64,000 nt of DNA from positions 2,108,001-2,172,000 of the forward strand of contig NZ_CP033917.1 of NCBI RefSeq assembly GCF_003815655.1, written 5' to 3'. A model generated the notes under the pieces. It worked only from the letters and a program-made list of their open reading frames with translations. It was not told the origin of the DNA and ran no database searches. This DNA is from Chryseobacterium sp. G0201 (GTDB taxonomy: Bacteria > Bacteroidota > Bacteroidia > Flavobacteriales > Weeksellaceae). Shown in pieces: positions 8,726 to 17,038 of this stretch (position 1 is its first letter; each line of letters begins with the position of its first letter). A program made the position numbers and the translations under genes.

Positions 8726-9664
8726 ATGGATTTAGAAAAATTTGTACAATACGTACACGACGAAAATAAAGTAGAACCAAAAGATGTAATGCCCGATGAT
8801 TACAGAAAATTATTGGTTCGTCAGATTTCACAGCACGCACATTCTGAGATTGTTGGGATGTTGCCGGAAGCGAACTGGATTTCCAGAGCACCTTCTTTGA
8901 GAAGAAAAATGGCTCTTTTAGCTAAAGTTCAGGATGAAGCAGGCCACGGTTTATATCTTTATTCTGCAACAGAAACTTTAGGAAACGGAACGATCAGAGC
9001 TGACAGAGACGCGACTTACGAAGATATGTTGGACGGAAAAGCGAAATACTCAAGTATTTTCAACTATCCGACGTTGAGTTGGGCAGATATCGGCGCAATC
9101 GGTTGGTTGGTTGATGGTGCTGCAATTATGAATCAGGTAATGTTGATGGGGAATTCTTATGGTCCTTATTCAAGAGCCATGGTGAAAATCTGTAAAGAAG
9201 AATCTTTCCACCAAAGACAAGGGTATGAGATTTTAATGGCACTTTGCCGTGGTACAAAACAACAGAAAGAAATGGCTCAGGCTTCGTTAAATCGTTTCTG
9301 GTGGCCGGCTTTAATGATGTTTGGTCCAAATGACGACAGTTCGCCAAACTCTAAAATTTCTATGAATTACAGAGTAAAAAGAGAAAGTAATGACAGTCTT
9401 CGTCAGAGATTTATTGACGTTACGGTTTCTCAAGCTGAATTTTTAGGATTAACCATGCCTGATAAAGACCTGAAATGGAATGAAGAAAGACAACATTACG
9501 ATTTCGGAGAACTTCCTTGGGATGAATTCATGGAAATCTTAAAAGGAAACGGACCTTGTAACAAGAAAAGATTACAGACAAAAGTGAAAGCGCAGCAGGA
9601 AAACCTTTGGGTAAAAGAAGCGGCGATAGCTTTTGCAGAGAAACAACAAAAAGAAGTAATATAA
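8726..9664 (+). CDS. paaA: Phenylacetyl-CoA 1,2-epoxidase catalytic subunit PaaA
   Basis: A 312-residue ferritin-like di-iron monooxygenase subunit. Two carboxylate-histidine motifs are seen, DEAGH (near residue 72) and EESFH (near 155), which are iron ligands in this family. It uses O2 and electrons from PaaE to epoxidise the ring of phenylacetyl-CoA. The length matches E. coli PaaA (309). A lipoprotein gene begins 4 bases after its stop, before paaB. Confidence 0.96.
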   Translation: MDLEKFVQYVHDENKVEPKDVMPDDYRKLLVRQISQHAHSEIVGMLPEANWISRAPSLRRKMALLAKVQDEAGHGLYLYSATETLGNGTIRADRDATYEDMLDGKAKYSSIFNYPTLSWADIGAIGWLVDGAAIMNQVMLMGNSYGPYSRAMVKICKEESFHQRQGYEILMALCRGTKQQKEMAQASLNRFWWPALMMFGPNDDSSPNSKISMNYRVKRESNDSLRQRFIDVTVSQAEFLGLTMPDKDLKWNEERQHYDFGELPWDEFMEILKGNGPCNKKRLQTKVKAQQENLWVKEAAIAFAEKQQKEVI

Positions 9665-9668
9665 ACTT

Positions 9669-10070
9669 GTGAAAGCTATATTTCAAACATTTCTATTTGC
9701 AGTTTTATGCAGTTCTTGTTTTCTACCAAGTGGATCTCAATCAAATCCAGAAGTTTGGGAAGATAACAAAGAAGATTTACAAAAGATAATAAATAGAGTT
9801 CTTTTAAATCCTAACAAATTTGAAGAGGGAGAAAATTTAATTCCGGAAGATTTAGATTTTTCTTATGATAAAACTTTTAATATTCGGGGAAATTTAAAAG
9901 ATAAAAATAATTTGAAAATAACTTTTTATACTGATAGAGGACTAGTAGATCATTATTCAGCAATAATTTATACAACTCAAAAAGGTTTAGTAAAACAACT
10001 TGATGAAAATGTAAAAAATGGTGGAAATGATTTTAAGCTCCAAAATAATTGGTATGCTATAAATGATTAA
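9669..10070 (+). CDS. Small putative lipoprotein inserted between paaA and paaB
   Basis: A 133-residue protein with a GTG start, a lipoprotein-type signal (LFAVLCSSC, lipobox cysteine near residue 17) and a soluble, Asn/Lys-rich body. No domain was recognised. It splits the otherwise contiguous epoxidase genes paaA and paaB, and its codon composition is visibly more A/T-rich than its neighbours. It starts 4 bases after paaA and ends 22 bases before paaB, so it must be cotranscribed. A direct role in phenylacetate catabolism is not supported, because the enzyme is cytoplasmic while this protein would be in the envelope; it looks like a later insertion. Confidence 0.65.
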   Translation: MKAIFQTFLFAVLCSSCFLPSGSQSNPEVWEDNKEDLQKIINRVLLNPNKFEEGENLIPEDLDFSYDKTFNIRGNLKDKNNLKITFYTDRGLVDHYSAIIYTTQKGLVKQLDENVKNGGNDFKLQNNWYAIND

Positions 10071-10092
10071 AATTTAAAATTAAAATTTGACT

Positions 10093-10374
10093 ATGGCAAA
10101 TTTAGATATGTGGGAAGTGTTTATTCAGACTAAACCGGGATTATCTCACAAACACGTTGGAATAGTACAGGCGCCAACAGCAGAAATGGCTTTGCAGAAC
10201 GCAAGAGACGTTTATACAAGAAGAAAAGAAGGAACTTCTGTTTGGGTGGTTCCAAGTAAATATATTGTGACTTCAGAAGGAATTGATAAAGAAGCATTCT
10301 TTGATCCGGCTGATGATAAATTGTACCGTCACCCGACGTTCTACGATATTCCTAACGATGTAAAAAATATGTAA
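10093..10374 (+). CDS. paaB: Phenylacetyl-CoA 1,2-epoxidase subunit PaaB
   Basis: A 93-residue protein starting MANLDMWEVFIQTKPG at the ATG. A TTG two codons upstream is possible but unlikely. The length and the WEVFIQ...HKHVGIVQAP...YTRRKEG pattern match PaaB (95 in E. coli), the small subunit that bridges PaaAC complexes. Confidence 0.94.
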   Translation: MANLDMWEVFIQTKPGLSHKHVGIVQAPTAEMALQNARDVYTRRKEGTSVWVVPSKYIVTSEGIDKEAFFDPADDKLYRHPTFYDIPNDVKNM

Positions 10375-10379
10375 TAAAG

Positions 10380-10442
10380 AAGTTAGAAGTTAGATTCTAG
10401 AATTTAGTCTAATTTCTAACCTCTAATTTCTAAATTCTATAA
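10380..10442. repeat. Spacer hairpin between paaB and paaC
   Basis: The left half repeats AGAAGTTAGAAGTTAGA-like words and the right half is their imperfect complement (TCTAATTTCTAACCTCTAA and similar). The two halves can pair along about 30 bases, with mismatches. Confidence 0.5.
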
Positions 10443-10445
10443 AAA

Positions 10446-11195
10446 ATGAATCCATTATATAATTATTTATTAAAGTTTGCGGACGACAGTTTCATCATGG
10501 GACAAAGACTGTCTGCGTGGTGCGGTGAAGGTCCTTATTTAGAGGAAGATATTGCATTGACAAATATCGCATTGGACGAACTTGGACAGGCAAACAACTT
10601 TTATGTTTATGCTTCAAGAGTGGCTGATAACGGCAAAAGCGAAGATGATTTAGCATTTTTAAGATACGAGCACGAATACGTAAACGCACATTGGGTTGAA
10701 CTTCCGAATGAAGATTACGCGCAGACGATTCTTAAAGTATATGTTTTCGCGGTGTATCAGAAATTGATGTACGAGGCATTATCAAATTCGGCAGATGAAG
10801 AACTTTCTGCTCTTGCTCAAAAATCATTGAAAGAAGTGCGATATCATTATACTCACGCTGCATCTTGGATGAAAATTTTCGGACAGGGAACAGAGGAAAG
10901 TAAAGCTCGTTTGGTGAAATCTCTTGAAAATATTTGGGAATATTCAAAAGGGTTATTTGCAAAAGTGGAAGGAGAAGATGATTTAATTGCTTTAAACATC
11001 GCTCCAAATGTTGATGCGTTGTATGAAGATTTTCTTTCTATCACACAAAAAGATTTTGAAGATTTCGGTTTAGAATATCCTGCGAATCCTTTTATGCAGC
11101 CAAAATCAAGAACAGGTTATCATACAGAATATTTTGGATTTATGCTTTGTGAATTGCAGTATATGCAGAGAGCGTATCCGGGGTGTACATGGTAG
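10446..11195 (+). CDS. paaC: Phenylacetyl-CoA 1,2-epoxidase structural subunit PaaC
   Basis: A 249-residue ferritin-like helical protein, the non-catalytic partner of PaaA (248 in E. coli). It retains LDELGQANNFY and EVRYHYTHAASW, the degenerate counterparts of the iron-binding helices. It stabilises the epoxidase heterotetramer. Confidence 0.95.
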   Translation: MNPLYNYLLKFADDSFIMGQRLSAWCGEGPYLEEDIALTNIALDELGQANNFYVYASRVADNGKSEDDLAFLRYEHEYVNAHWVELPNEDYAQTILKVYVFAVYQKLMYEALSNSADEELSALAQKSLKEVRYHYTHAASWMKIFGQGTEESKARLVKSLENIWEYSKGLFAKVEGEDDLIALNIAPNVDALYEDFLSITQKDFEDFGLEYPANPFMQPKSRTGYHTEYFGFMLCELQYMQRAYPGCTW

Positions 11196-11381
11196 ATTTT
11201 TGAATGTAACAATGTAGCATTTTATCAATATAACAATTGTTAGAATGAAAAATTGACTGTGATTGAACATTCTATTCTTTTTTTGACTTAGCTGAGTGAA
11301 ACGCCTTTGTGAACTTAAAAACATTTAGTAGTCAAAAAAAACTTTGCGCACTTTGCGTTAAAAAAATCAAATTAAAAAAGA
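11196..11381 (+). other. 186-base spacer between paaC and paaD
   Basis: Left part: TAACAATG-like words similar to the paaE-paaA spacer. Right part: two copies of a CTTTGCG word (ACTTTGCGCACTTTGCGTTAAAAA). A similar word, GACTTTGCGTTAAAAA, occurs at 31581-31596. No gene was seen. It carries the leader of paaD. Confidence 0.4.
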
Positions 11382-11846
11382 TTGAAAAATCCTTTAGAAA
11401 TATTAGAACTCGTTCCCGATCCGGAAATTCCGGTAATCAATATCGTGGAATTAGGCATTGTAAGAGAAGCAAAAATTACCAGCGAGAATTCTTGTGAAAT
11501 AACAATTACGCCGACTTATTCTGCCTGTCCCGCTATGTTTACCATTGAGGAAGACATCATGAAAATCATGAAGGAAAACGGATGGGATGCGAAAGTAGTC
11601 ACCAAAATGTTTCCGATTTGGACAACAGACTGGTTGACGGATGAAGCGAGAGAAAAACTTCGTATTTACGGAATCTCTCCTCCCGAAAAAGGAGCCGACG
11701 AACATCACATCGGGAAACCTAAAAAATGTCCGCGTTGTGGTTCTATGAATTCAAAACAGATCAGCAGATTCGGGTCTACATTATGCAAGGCTTCGTATCA
11801 GTGTTTAGACTGTTTAGAGCCTTTTGATTATTTTAAATGTCATTAA
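11382..11846 (+). CDS. paaD: Epoxidase maturation protein PaaD (MIP18/DUF59 family), TTG start
   Basis: A 154-residue protein with an N-terminal MIP18-type domain (LVPDPEIPVINIVELGIVRE, TYSACPAM) and a C-terminal four-cysteine zinc-ribbon-like motif (CPRCG ... C ... CLDC). PaaD is needed for a functional PaaABCE epoxidase and probably acts in Fe-S or metal-centre assembly. The start must be TTG at 11382: the frame is closed by TAA at 11373-11375 and no ATG or GTG lies between the stop and the conserved N-terminus. Confidence 0.92.
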   Translation: MKNPLEILELVPDPEIPVINIVELGIVREAKITSENSCEITITPTYSACPAMFTIEEDIMKIMKENGWDAKVVTKMFPIWTTDWLTDEAREKLRIYGISPPEKGADEHHIGKPKKCPRCGSMNSKQISRFGSTLCKASYQCLDCLEPFDYFKCH

Positions 11847-11928
11847 AATGATACATTGCTACGTTATTTAATATTGTTAAATTAGAGCAGTGTAATTTTT
11901 TAATTCTTTAATCATTAAATTTAAAACC

Positions 11929-12729
11929 ATGTATACACAACTTGATATTGAAACGCATTTTGATGGAAAACTTAAAATTGCTTATCTCAATCAACCAGAC
12001 ACAATGAACGCTCTTACAAAGCCTTCTTTATCAGATCTAAAAGATTTTATTAAAGAATGTAGCGACGATGATACAGTAAGATGTGTGGCAATTTCAGGAA
12101 GAGGAAAAGCTTTTTGCTCTGGACAAAACTTGGATGATGCTTTCGTACAAGGTAACGAACACCACGACCGCGATATCATTAGAAAGATTGTCGTAGATTA
12201 TTATAACCCTTTGGTGACAGAGATTACAAAATGTAAAAAACCAGTTGTTGCATTGGTAAATGGTCCTGCAGTAGGAGCTGGTGCTATGTTGGCATTGATC
12301 TGTGACTTCGTGTTGGCGGTTGATAAATCATATTTTGCTCAGGCATTTTCAAATATTGGGTTGATTCCTGATACAGGCGGAACGTACTTCTTGCCGAAAT
12401 TATTGGGAAGACAATTGGCGAATTATTTGGCTTTCACAGGGAAAAGATTATCTGCTGATGAAGCAAAATCTTATGGTTTGGTTGCTGAAATTTTCAATGA
12501 AGAAGAATTCACTCCAAAATCAATGGAAATCCTTGAAAAAATGGCAAATATGCCGACTGCTGCGATTAAATTAACTAAAAAAGCTTTCGCTCAATCATAC
12601 CATAATACATTGAGAGAACAGCTTGAATTAGAAGGTGATCTACAACAGGAAGCAGCTGAAACAGAAGATTTCAAAGAAGGAGTAAGTGCCTTTTTACAAA
12701 AAAGAAAACCTAATTATAAAGGAAAATAA
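11929..12729 (+). CDS. paaG: Ring-1,2-epoxyphenylacetyl-CoA isomerase PaaG (crotonase family)
   Basis: A 266-residue crotonase-fold protein. The oxyanion-hole motif is GRGKAFCSGQNLDD, the second is NGPAVGAGAMLALICD, and the active-site loop is GLIPDTGGTYFLP. The aspartate in IPDTGG is typical of PaaG isomerases (262 residues in E. coli), rather than the glutamate of hydratases. It converts the ring epoxide to the oxepin-CoA that PaaZ opens. It lies between paaD and paaH. Confidence 0.88.
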   Translation: MYTQLDIETHFDGKLKIAYLNQPDTMNALTKPSLSDLKDFIKECSDDDTVRCVAISGRGKAFCSGQNLDDAFVQGNEHHDRDIIRKIVVDYYNPLVTEITKCKKPVVALVNGPAVGAGAMLALICDFVLAVDKSYFAQAFSNIGLIPDTGGTYFLPKLLGRQLANYLAFTGKRLSADEAKSYGLVAEIFNEEEFTPKSMEILEKMANMPTAAIKLTKKAFAQSYHNTLREQLELEGDLQQEAAETEDFKEGVSAFLQKRKPNYKGK

Positions 12730-12732
12730 TAT

Positions 12733-12810
12733 TATAGAAATTAGAAATTAGAAGTTAGAAATTAGCAAGTGAAAAATCTAACTTCTAACTTCTAGATTCT
12801 AACATCTATA
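12733..12810. repeat. Long hairpin between paaG and paaH
   Basis: Two 33-base arms (12733-12765 and 12778-12810) are near-complementary around a 12-base loop. The arms are made of TAGAAATTAGAAGTTAG-type words. It is the clearest case of the operon's spacer hairpins and fills almost the whole gap. Confidence 0.65.
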
Positions 12811-12815
12811 AATTA

Positions 12816-13949
12816 ATGAAAAATATAGGAATTATTGGTGCAGGAACCATGGGCGTAGGAATCGCTCAGGTAGCTGCAACAGCGGGTTGCAAAGTCGTTT
12901 TATTCGACGCAAATACTCCGCAAATTGATAAAGCTCTTTCAGGCTTAGAGAAAACATTAAATAAATTAGTTGAAAAAGCTAAAATCTCTCAGGAAAAAGC
13001 CACAGAAATTAGAAATAATATCGTTAAAAGTGAAACTTTACAGGATTTAAAAGATTCTGATTTAGTGATCGAAGCGATTATCGAAAACAAAGAAATCAAA
13101 ACCAAAGTTTTCGCAGAATTAGAGACTTACGTTTCAGAAAACTGTATCATTGGTTCCAATACATCATCCATTTCCATCACCTCTCTTGGTGCGGAATTAC
13201 AAAAACCGGAGCGTTTCATCGGAATTCACTTTTTCAATCCTGCTCCTTTGATGCCTCTGGTTGAGGTTATCCCATCTTTATTAACAGAAAAATCGTTAGC
13301 GGAAAAAATCTACAATCTTATGAAAGATTGGGGGAAAACGCCTGTGATTGCTAAAGATATTCCTGGTTTTATCGTCAACAGAATTGCTCGTCCTTACTAC
13401 GGTGAAGGGTTGAGAATGGTTGAAGAAAACATTGCTACTATAGAACAGGTTGATGAAGCCATGAAAACAATCGGAAACTTCAAAATGGGACCTTTTGAAT
13501 TAATGGATCTCATTGGTGTTGATGTAAATTTCTCTGTAACAACAACGGTTTACAAAGAGTATTTCTACGACCCAAAATACAAACCATCTCTTCTTCAACA
13601 AAGAATGTCTGAAGCAAAACTTCACGGTAGAAAAACCGGAAAAGGTTTCTACGATTATTCTGAAGGCGCAGAAAAACCTGTTGCAGAAAAAGATGATGCT
13701 CTTTATCAACAAATATTTTTAAGAATTATTTCAATGTTGATCAACGAAGCGGTTGAAGCCAAAAGATTGGGTGTTGCAAACGACGAAGATCTTGAATTAG
13801 CAATGCAAAAAGGGGTAAACTACCCAAAAGGATTATTGGCTTGGGGAAAAGAAATTGGTTATTCAAAAATCTCTGAAACCTTACAAAATCTTTACGAAGA
13901 ATATCAGGAAGAAAGATACAGGCAAAGCCCGTTGTTGAGAAAATTATAA
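12816..13949 (+). CDS. paaH: 3-hydroxyacyl-CoA dehydrogenase PaaH
   Basis: A 377-residue NAD-dependent dehydrogenase. The Rossmann motif is GIIGAGTMGVGIAQVAA at the N-terminus, the catalytic region includes GIHFFNPAPLMPLVEV and KDIPGFIVNRIARPYY, and one full plus one partial C-terminal HAD domain follow. It oxidises 3-hydroxyadipyl-CoA. It is shorter than E. coli PaaH (475 residues) but has the core of the family. Confidence 0.92.
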   Translation: MKNIGIIGAGTMGVGIAQVAATAGCKVVLFDANTPQIDKALSGLEKTLNKLVEKAKISQEKATEIRNNIVKSETLQDLKDSDLVIEAIIENKEIKTKVFAELETYVSENCIIGSNTSSISITSLGAELQKPERFIGIHFFNPAPLMPLVEVIPSLLTEKSLAEKIYNLMKDWGKTPVIAKDIPGFIVNRIARPYYGEGLRMVEENIATIEQVDEAMKTIGNFKMGPFELMDLIGVDVNFSVTTTVYKEYFYDPKYKPSLLQQRMSEAKLHGRKTGKGFYDYSEGAEKPVAEKDDALYQQIFLRIISMLINEAVEAKRLGVANDEDLELAMQKGVNYPKGLLAWGKEIGYSKISETLQNLYEEYQEERYRQSPLLRKL

Positions 13950-13970
13950 TTAATAATAGCTAGTTTATTA

Positions 13971-14198
13971 ATGAGTAGGTCAAGAAAGAAAACTCCGATA
14001 ATAGGAATTACCACTGCAGTGACAGAAAAGAAAAATAAATTAGAAGCAAATAGAAAATTAAGAAGATTGAACAGAATCAAAATTCATAAAGGTGATTATG
14101 ATTTATTTCAATTAAGAGAAATATCAAATGTTTGGGGTTTTGATAAAGATGGTAAAAGATATTTAAAAGATCCCGATAGAAAAGATTTGATGAAATAA
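13971..14198 (+). CDS. Small basic conserved protein of unknown function
   Basis: A 75-residue, highly basic protein starting MSRSRKKTPIIGITTA, with the C-terminal pattern REISNVWGFDKDGKRYL. I recall short proteins of this kind (MSRS.KKTP.. with ..NVW.F.KDGK..) scattered over bacterial genomes without a known role. It could bind nucleic acid, judging only from charge. It lies inside the paa operon, 21 bases after paaH. Confidence 0.6.
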   Translation: MSRSRKKTPIIGITTAVTEKKNKLEANRKLRRLNRIKIHKGDYDLFQLREISNVWGFDKDGKRYLKDPDRKDLMK

Positions 14199-14211
14199 TT
14201 AATATTTTTTC

Positions 14212-14526
14212 ATGAATATAGATGAATTTAGAGCCGAGCTAGAGACAAGGCTTTTAATTGAAAAAGAATATATAATTCAAGACCTTTCTTCGATCGATGA
14301 TGATCAGGAAAGACTTGGAATGTTGGGAACTTTTAATGAAAAATATAAAGAGCTGATCAAAAGATTAGCGAATGAAAATGGTATTGATCTAAATGCTCCT
14401 TATCAGTCTGAAAATCCATCAAATTCTGAAAATCTTTCATATGAGAAAATAATTTTTGGTAAGACCATGAGTATTTATGACAAATTGGTTGATGAATTAT
14501 ATGATAAAATAACAAGTGTAAATTAA
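14212..14526 (+). CDS. Small acidic helical protein of unknown function
   Basis: A 104-residue, mostly helical and acidic protein with no motif recognised. It starts 13 bases after the small basic protein and ends 2 bases before paaI, so it must be cotranscribed with both. The basic/acidic pairing of two adjacent small genes could suggest partners, but nothing else supports that. Confidence 0.55.
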   Translation: MNIDEFRAELETRLLIEKEYIIQDLSSIDDDQERLGMLGTFNEKYKELIKRLANENGIDLNAPYQSENPSNSENLSYEKIIFGKTMSIYDKLVDELYDKITSVN

Positions 14527-14528
14527 AA

Positions 14529-14942
14529 ATGAATCCAAGACAAGTTGCAGAATATATGTTCGATCAGGATTATTTTTCCCAGTGGATGAATATCAAAATG
14601 ATCGAAGTCAAAGAAAATTATTGTTTACTGGAAATGCCCATCAAAAAAGAGATGATTAACGGGCTTAAAACGGTTCACGGAGGCGTTACGTTTGCTTTTG
14701 CAGATTCTGCATTGGCATTTTCGTCCAACAATTCCGGAGACGCTGCCGTAGCACTGAACTGTATCATCAATTTTACGAAAGCGGGAAAAGAAGGCGATAT
14801 TTTCAGAGCAGAAAGTATCTTGGTAAACGACACCAGAAAAACAGCTGTTTACGATATTAAAATTACCAATCAAAACGAAGAATTGATTGCGAAATTCGTC
14901 GGAACAGTTTATAAAATCGGAAAAAAAGTAACAGAACTATAA
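14529..14942 (+). CDS. paaI: Hydroxyphenylacetyl-CoA thioesterase PaaI
   Basis: A 137-residue hotdog-fold thioesterase with the PaaI hallmark VHGGVTFAFADSALAFSSN (active-site His-Gly-Gly and downstream Asp). It releases CoA from dead-end phenylacetyl-CoA derivatives, sparing the CoA pool. Length is normal (about 140). Confidence 0.92.
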   Translation: MNPRQVAEYMFDQDYFSQWMNIKMIEVKENYCLLEMPIKKEMINGLKTVHGGVTFAFADSALAFSSNNSGDAAVALNCIINFTKAGKEGDIFRAESILVNDTRKTAVYDIKITNQNEELIAKFVGTVYKIGKKVTEL

Positions 14943-15032
14943 ATAAGCAGTAAGCTTCAAGCAATAGGCAATAAGCTTTTTTCGAAGCTGGTAAAGCCTA
15001 CTGCATATAGCTTAAAGCCTAAAGCAAAAAAT
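14943..15032. repeat. Low-complexity spacer between paaI and paaJ
   Basis: The gap repeats AAGC-rich words (GCAGTAAGCTTCAAGC and later CTGCATATAGCTTAAAGCC) in roughly inverted order. It can fold into an imperfect hairpin and differs in words from the TTAGAA-type hairpins elsewhere in the operon. Confidence 0.4.
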
Positions 15033-16238
15033 ATGAACAACGTATATATCATAGATTACATCAGAACTCCTATTTCAAAATTACAGGGAGGTTTATCAGA
15101 AGTTAGAGCAGACGATTTGGCGGCGGTTGTCCTTAAAGAGATCGTGGCAAGAAACCCTGAAGTTCCTGTAGAAGAAATTGAGGACGTTATTTTCGGATGC
15201 GCTAACCAAGCAGGTGAAGATAACAGAAACGTTGCAAGGATGGGTCTTTTATTGGCTGGACTTCCTTATAAAATAGGAGGTGAAACGGTAAACAGATTAT
15301 GCGCTTCCGGAATGTCAGCAGTAGCAAATGCTTTCCGTTCGATTGCTTCTGGTGAAGGTGAAATTTACATTGCCGGTGGAGTAGAGCACATGACGCGTTC
15401 GCCTTATGTAATGTCAAAACCTAGCGCAGCTTTCGGTAGAGATAGTCAAATGTTTGATACGACTTTCGGATGGAGGTTTATCAACCCAAAAATGAAAGAA
15501 TTATATGGCGTTGACGGAATGGGAGACACTGCTGAAAACTTGGCAGATATGCACAATATCAGCCGTGAAGATCAGGATAAATTTGCCCTTTGGTCTCAAC
15601 AAAAAGCGACAAAAGCTCAGGAAAGTGGAAGACTGGCGGAAGAAATTGTAAAAGTTGAAATTCCTCAGAGAAAAGGCGATCCAAAAATTTTCGATAAGGA
15701 TGAATTCATCAAACCTACATCTTCAATGGAAGGATTAGGAAAACTTCGTCCGGCTTTCAGAAAAGAAGGAACAGTAACTGCGGGAAATGCTTCAGGAATG
15801 AATGATGGAGCGGCAGCTCTTATTTTGGCAAGCGAAGAAGCTGTAAAAAAATACGGTTTAAAACCTAAAGCTAAGATTTTAGGATCTTCAGTTGCGGGTG
15901 TTGAACCAAGAATTATGGGAATTGGTCCTGTTGAAGCTACTCAAAAATTATTGAAAAGATTAAATCTTTCATTAGAAGATATGGACGTTATTGAATTGAA
16001 TGAAGCGTTCGCTGCTCAATCTTTAGCAGTAACAAGAAGTTTAGGATTAAAAGATGATGATTCAAGAGTAAATCCAAATGGAGGAGCCATTGCAATTGGG
16101 CACCCACTTGGAGTTTCCGGAGCAAGAATTGTTGGTTCTGCAGCCATAGAACTTCAAAAACAAAATAAAAAATATGCATTGTGTACGCTTTGTATCGGAG
16201 TCGGACAAGGCTATGCAATGGTAATTGAACGTGTCTAA
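15033..16238 (+). CDS. paaJ: 3-oxoadipyl-CoA / 3-oxo-5,6-dehydrosuberyl-CoA thiolase PaaJ
   Basis: A 401-residue thiolase with the nucleophile motif NRLCASGMSAV (Cys near residue 90), NPNGGAIAIGHPLGVSGAR (catalytic His) and the C-terminal CIGVGQG cysteine. The length equals E. coli PaaJ (401). It carries out the two thiolytic steps of the pathway, giving acetyl-CoA and succinyl-CoA. Confidence 0.95.
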   Translation: MNNVYIIDYIRTPISKLQGGLSEVRADDLAAVVLKEIVARNPEVPVEEIEDVIFGCANQAGEDNRNVARMGLLLAGLPYKIGGETVNRLCASGMSAVANAFRSIASGEGEIYIAGGVEHMTRSPYVMSKPSAAFGRDSQMFDTTFGWRFINPKMKELYGVDGMGDTAENLADMHNISREDQDKFALWSQQKATKAQESGRLAEEIVKVEIPQRKGDPKIFDKDEFIKPTSSMEGLGKLRPAFRKEGTVTAGNASGMNDGAAALILASEEAVKKYGLKPKAKILGSSVAGVEPRIMGIGPVEATQKLLKRLNLSLEDMDVIELNEAFAAQSLAVTRSLGLKDDDSRVNPNGGAIAIGHPLGVSGARIVGSAAIELQKQNKKYALCTLCIGVGQGYAMVIERV

Positions 16239-16363
16239 AACGACATCTAAACTTTTAGCGTTAAGCAAATTTCAAAATTACCGTTAAGAAAAGTTTTATG
16301 TTTGAGCGAAGCGAGTTTTAAAATTTTTAGGAAATTTTTCAATTTGTAGCATAAAAGTTTACA

Positions 16364-16402
16364 GTCTTGAATTTTTGGTTCTTTTGTTTCAAGACAAAAG
16401 AA
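16364..16402 (+). repeat. Overlapping hairpins upstream of paaY
   Basis: GTCTTGAA (16364-16371) pairs with TTCAAGAC (16388-16395), and TTCTTTTGT (16379-16387) pairs with ACAAAAGAA (16394-16402). The two stems share bases 16394-16395, so they cannot both form completely. Similar TTTTGTTTCAAGACAAAAG sequences recur in flavobacterial intergenic DNA (recollection, not searched). Confidence 0.45.
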
Positions 16403-16423
16403 TTTAATAAGAAAAATAAATTT

Positions 16424-17017
16424 ATGAATATTTACTCATATCACGGAATTCGCCCTATCATAAAACCCTCTGCATACATTCACCCACAAGCGGTGATTAT
16501 CGGGAATGTGGAAATCGGTGAAGAAGTTTACATCGGTCCAAACGCAGTTATCCGTGGCGACTGGGGTAAAGTTATCATCAAAGACGGTGCGAATGTTCAG
16601 GAAAACTGTACGCTTCACGTCTTTCCGGGTATTGAAACTATTTTAGAAGAATCTGCACACATCGGTCACGGTGCAATCATCCATTCCGGACACATCGGAA
16701 AAAATTGTCTGGTTGGAATGAATGCTGTGGTGATGGATAAAGCCGTTATAGGTGATGAATGTATCATCGGAGCATTGGCTTTTGTTCCTGCAAACTTCAG
16801 ATGTGATGCAAGAAAATTAATTGTCGGAAGTCCGGCAAAAATCATCCGTGATGTTTCTGATGAAATGATTAAATGGAAAACCGAAGGAACAAGATTATAT
16901 CAGGAGTTGGCAAGAGAAGGGAAAGATGCGATTTTGCCTTGCGAACCATTTACTGAATTTGTTCAGCAGATTCCTACGAAAGTTGTTGATTACAGCATTT
17001 GGGATGATGTAAAATAA
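16424..17017 (+). CDS. paaY: Hexapeptide-repeat thioesterase PaaY (gamma carbonic anhydrase fold)
   Basis: A 197-residue left-handed beta-helix protein with I-x-x-x-x repeats from about residue 20 to 130. Metal-ligand histidines occur in CTLHVF and HIGHGAIIHSGHIG. PaaY hydrolyses the toxic 2-hydroxycyclohepta-1,4,6-triene-1-formyl-CoA by-product. I chose the ATG at 16424, giving the family length (196 in E. coli); a TTG 57 bases upstream would add an untypical hydrophobic leader lying inside the hairpin repeat. Confidence 0.9.
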   Translation: MNIYSYHGIRPIIKPSAYIHPQAVIIGNVEIGEEVYIGPNAVIRGDWGKVIIKDGANVQENCTLHVFPGIETILEESAHIGHGAIIHSGHIGKNCLVGMNAVVMDKAVIGDECIIGALAFVPANFRCDARKLIVGSPAKIIRDVSDEMIKWKTEGTRLYQELAREGKDAILPCEPFTEFVQQIPTKVVDYSIWDDVK

Positions 17018-17038
17018 CCCAACCTTACAAAATTTAAT

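Noticed and set aside
10495-11324. Several antisense frames over paaC
   Set aside because: They are shadows of the well-supported paaC gene and have no start-site or family support.
16367-16423. Longer PaaY starting at a TTG
   Set aside because: The extra residues come from a common intergenic hairpin sequence; the ATG at 16424 gives the normal family length.
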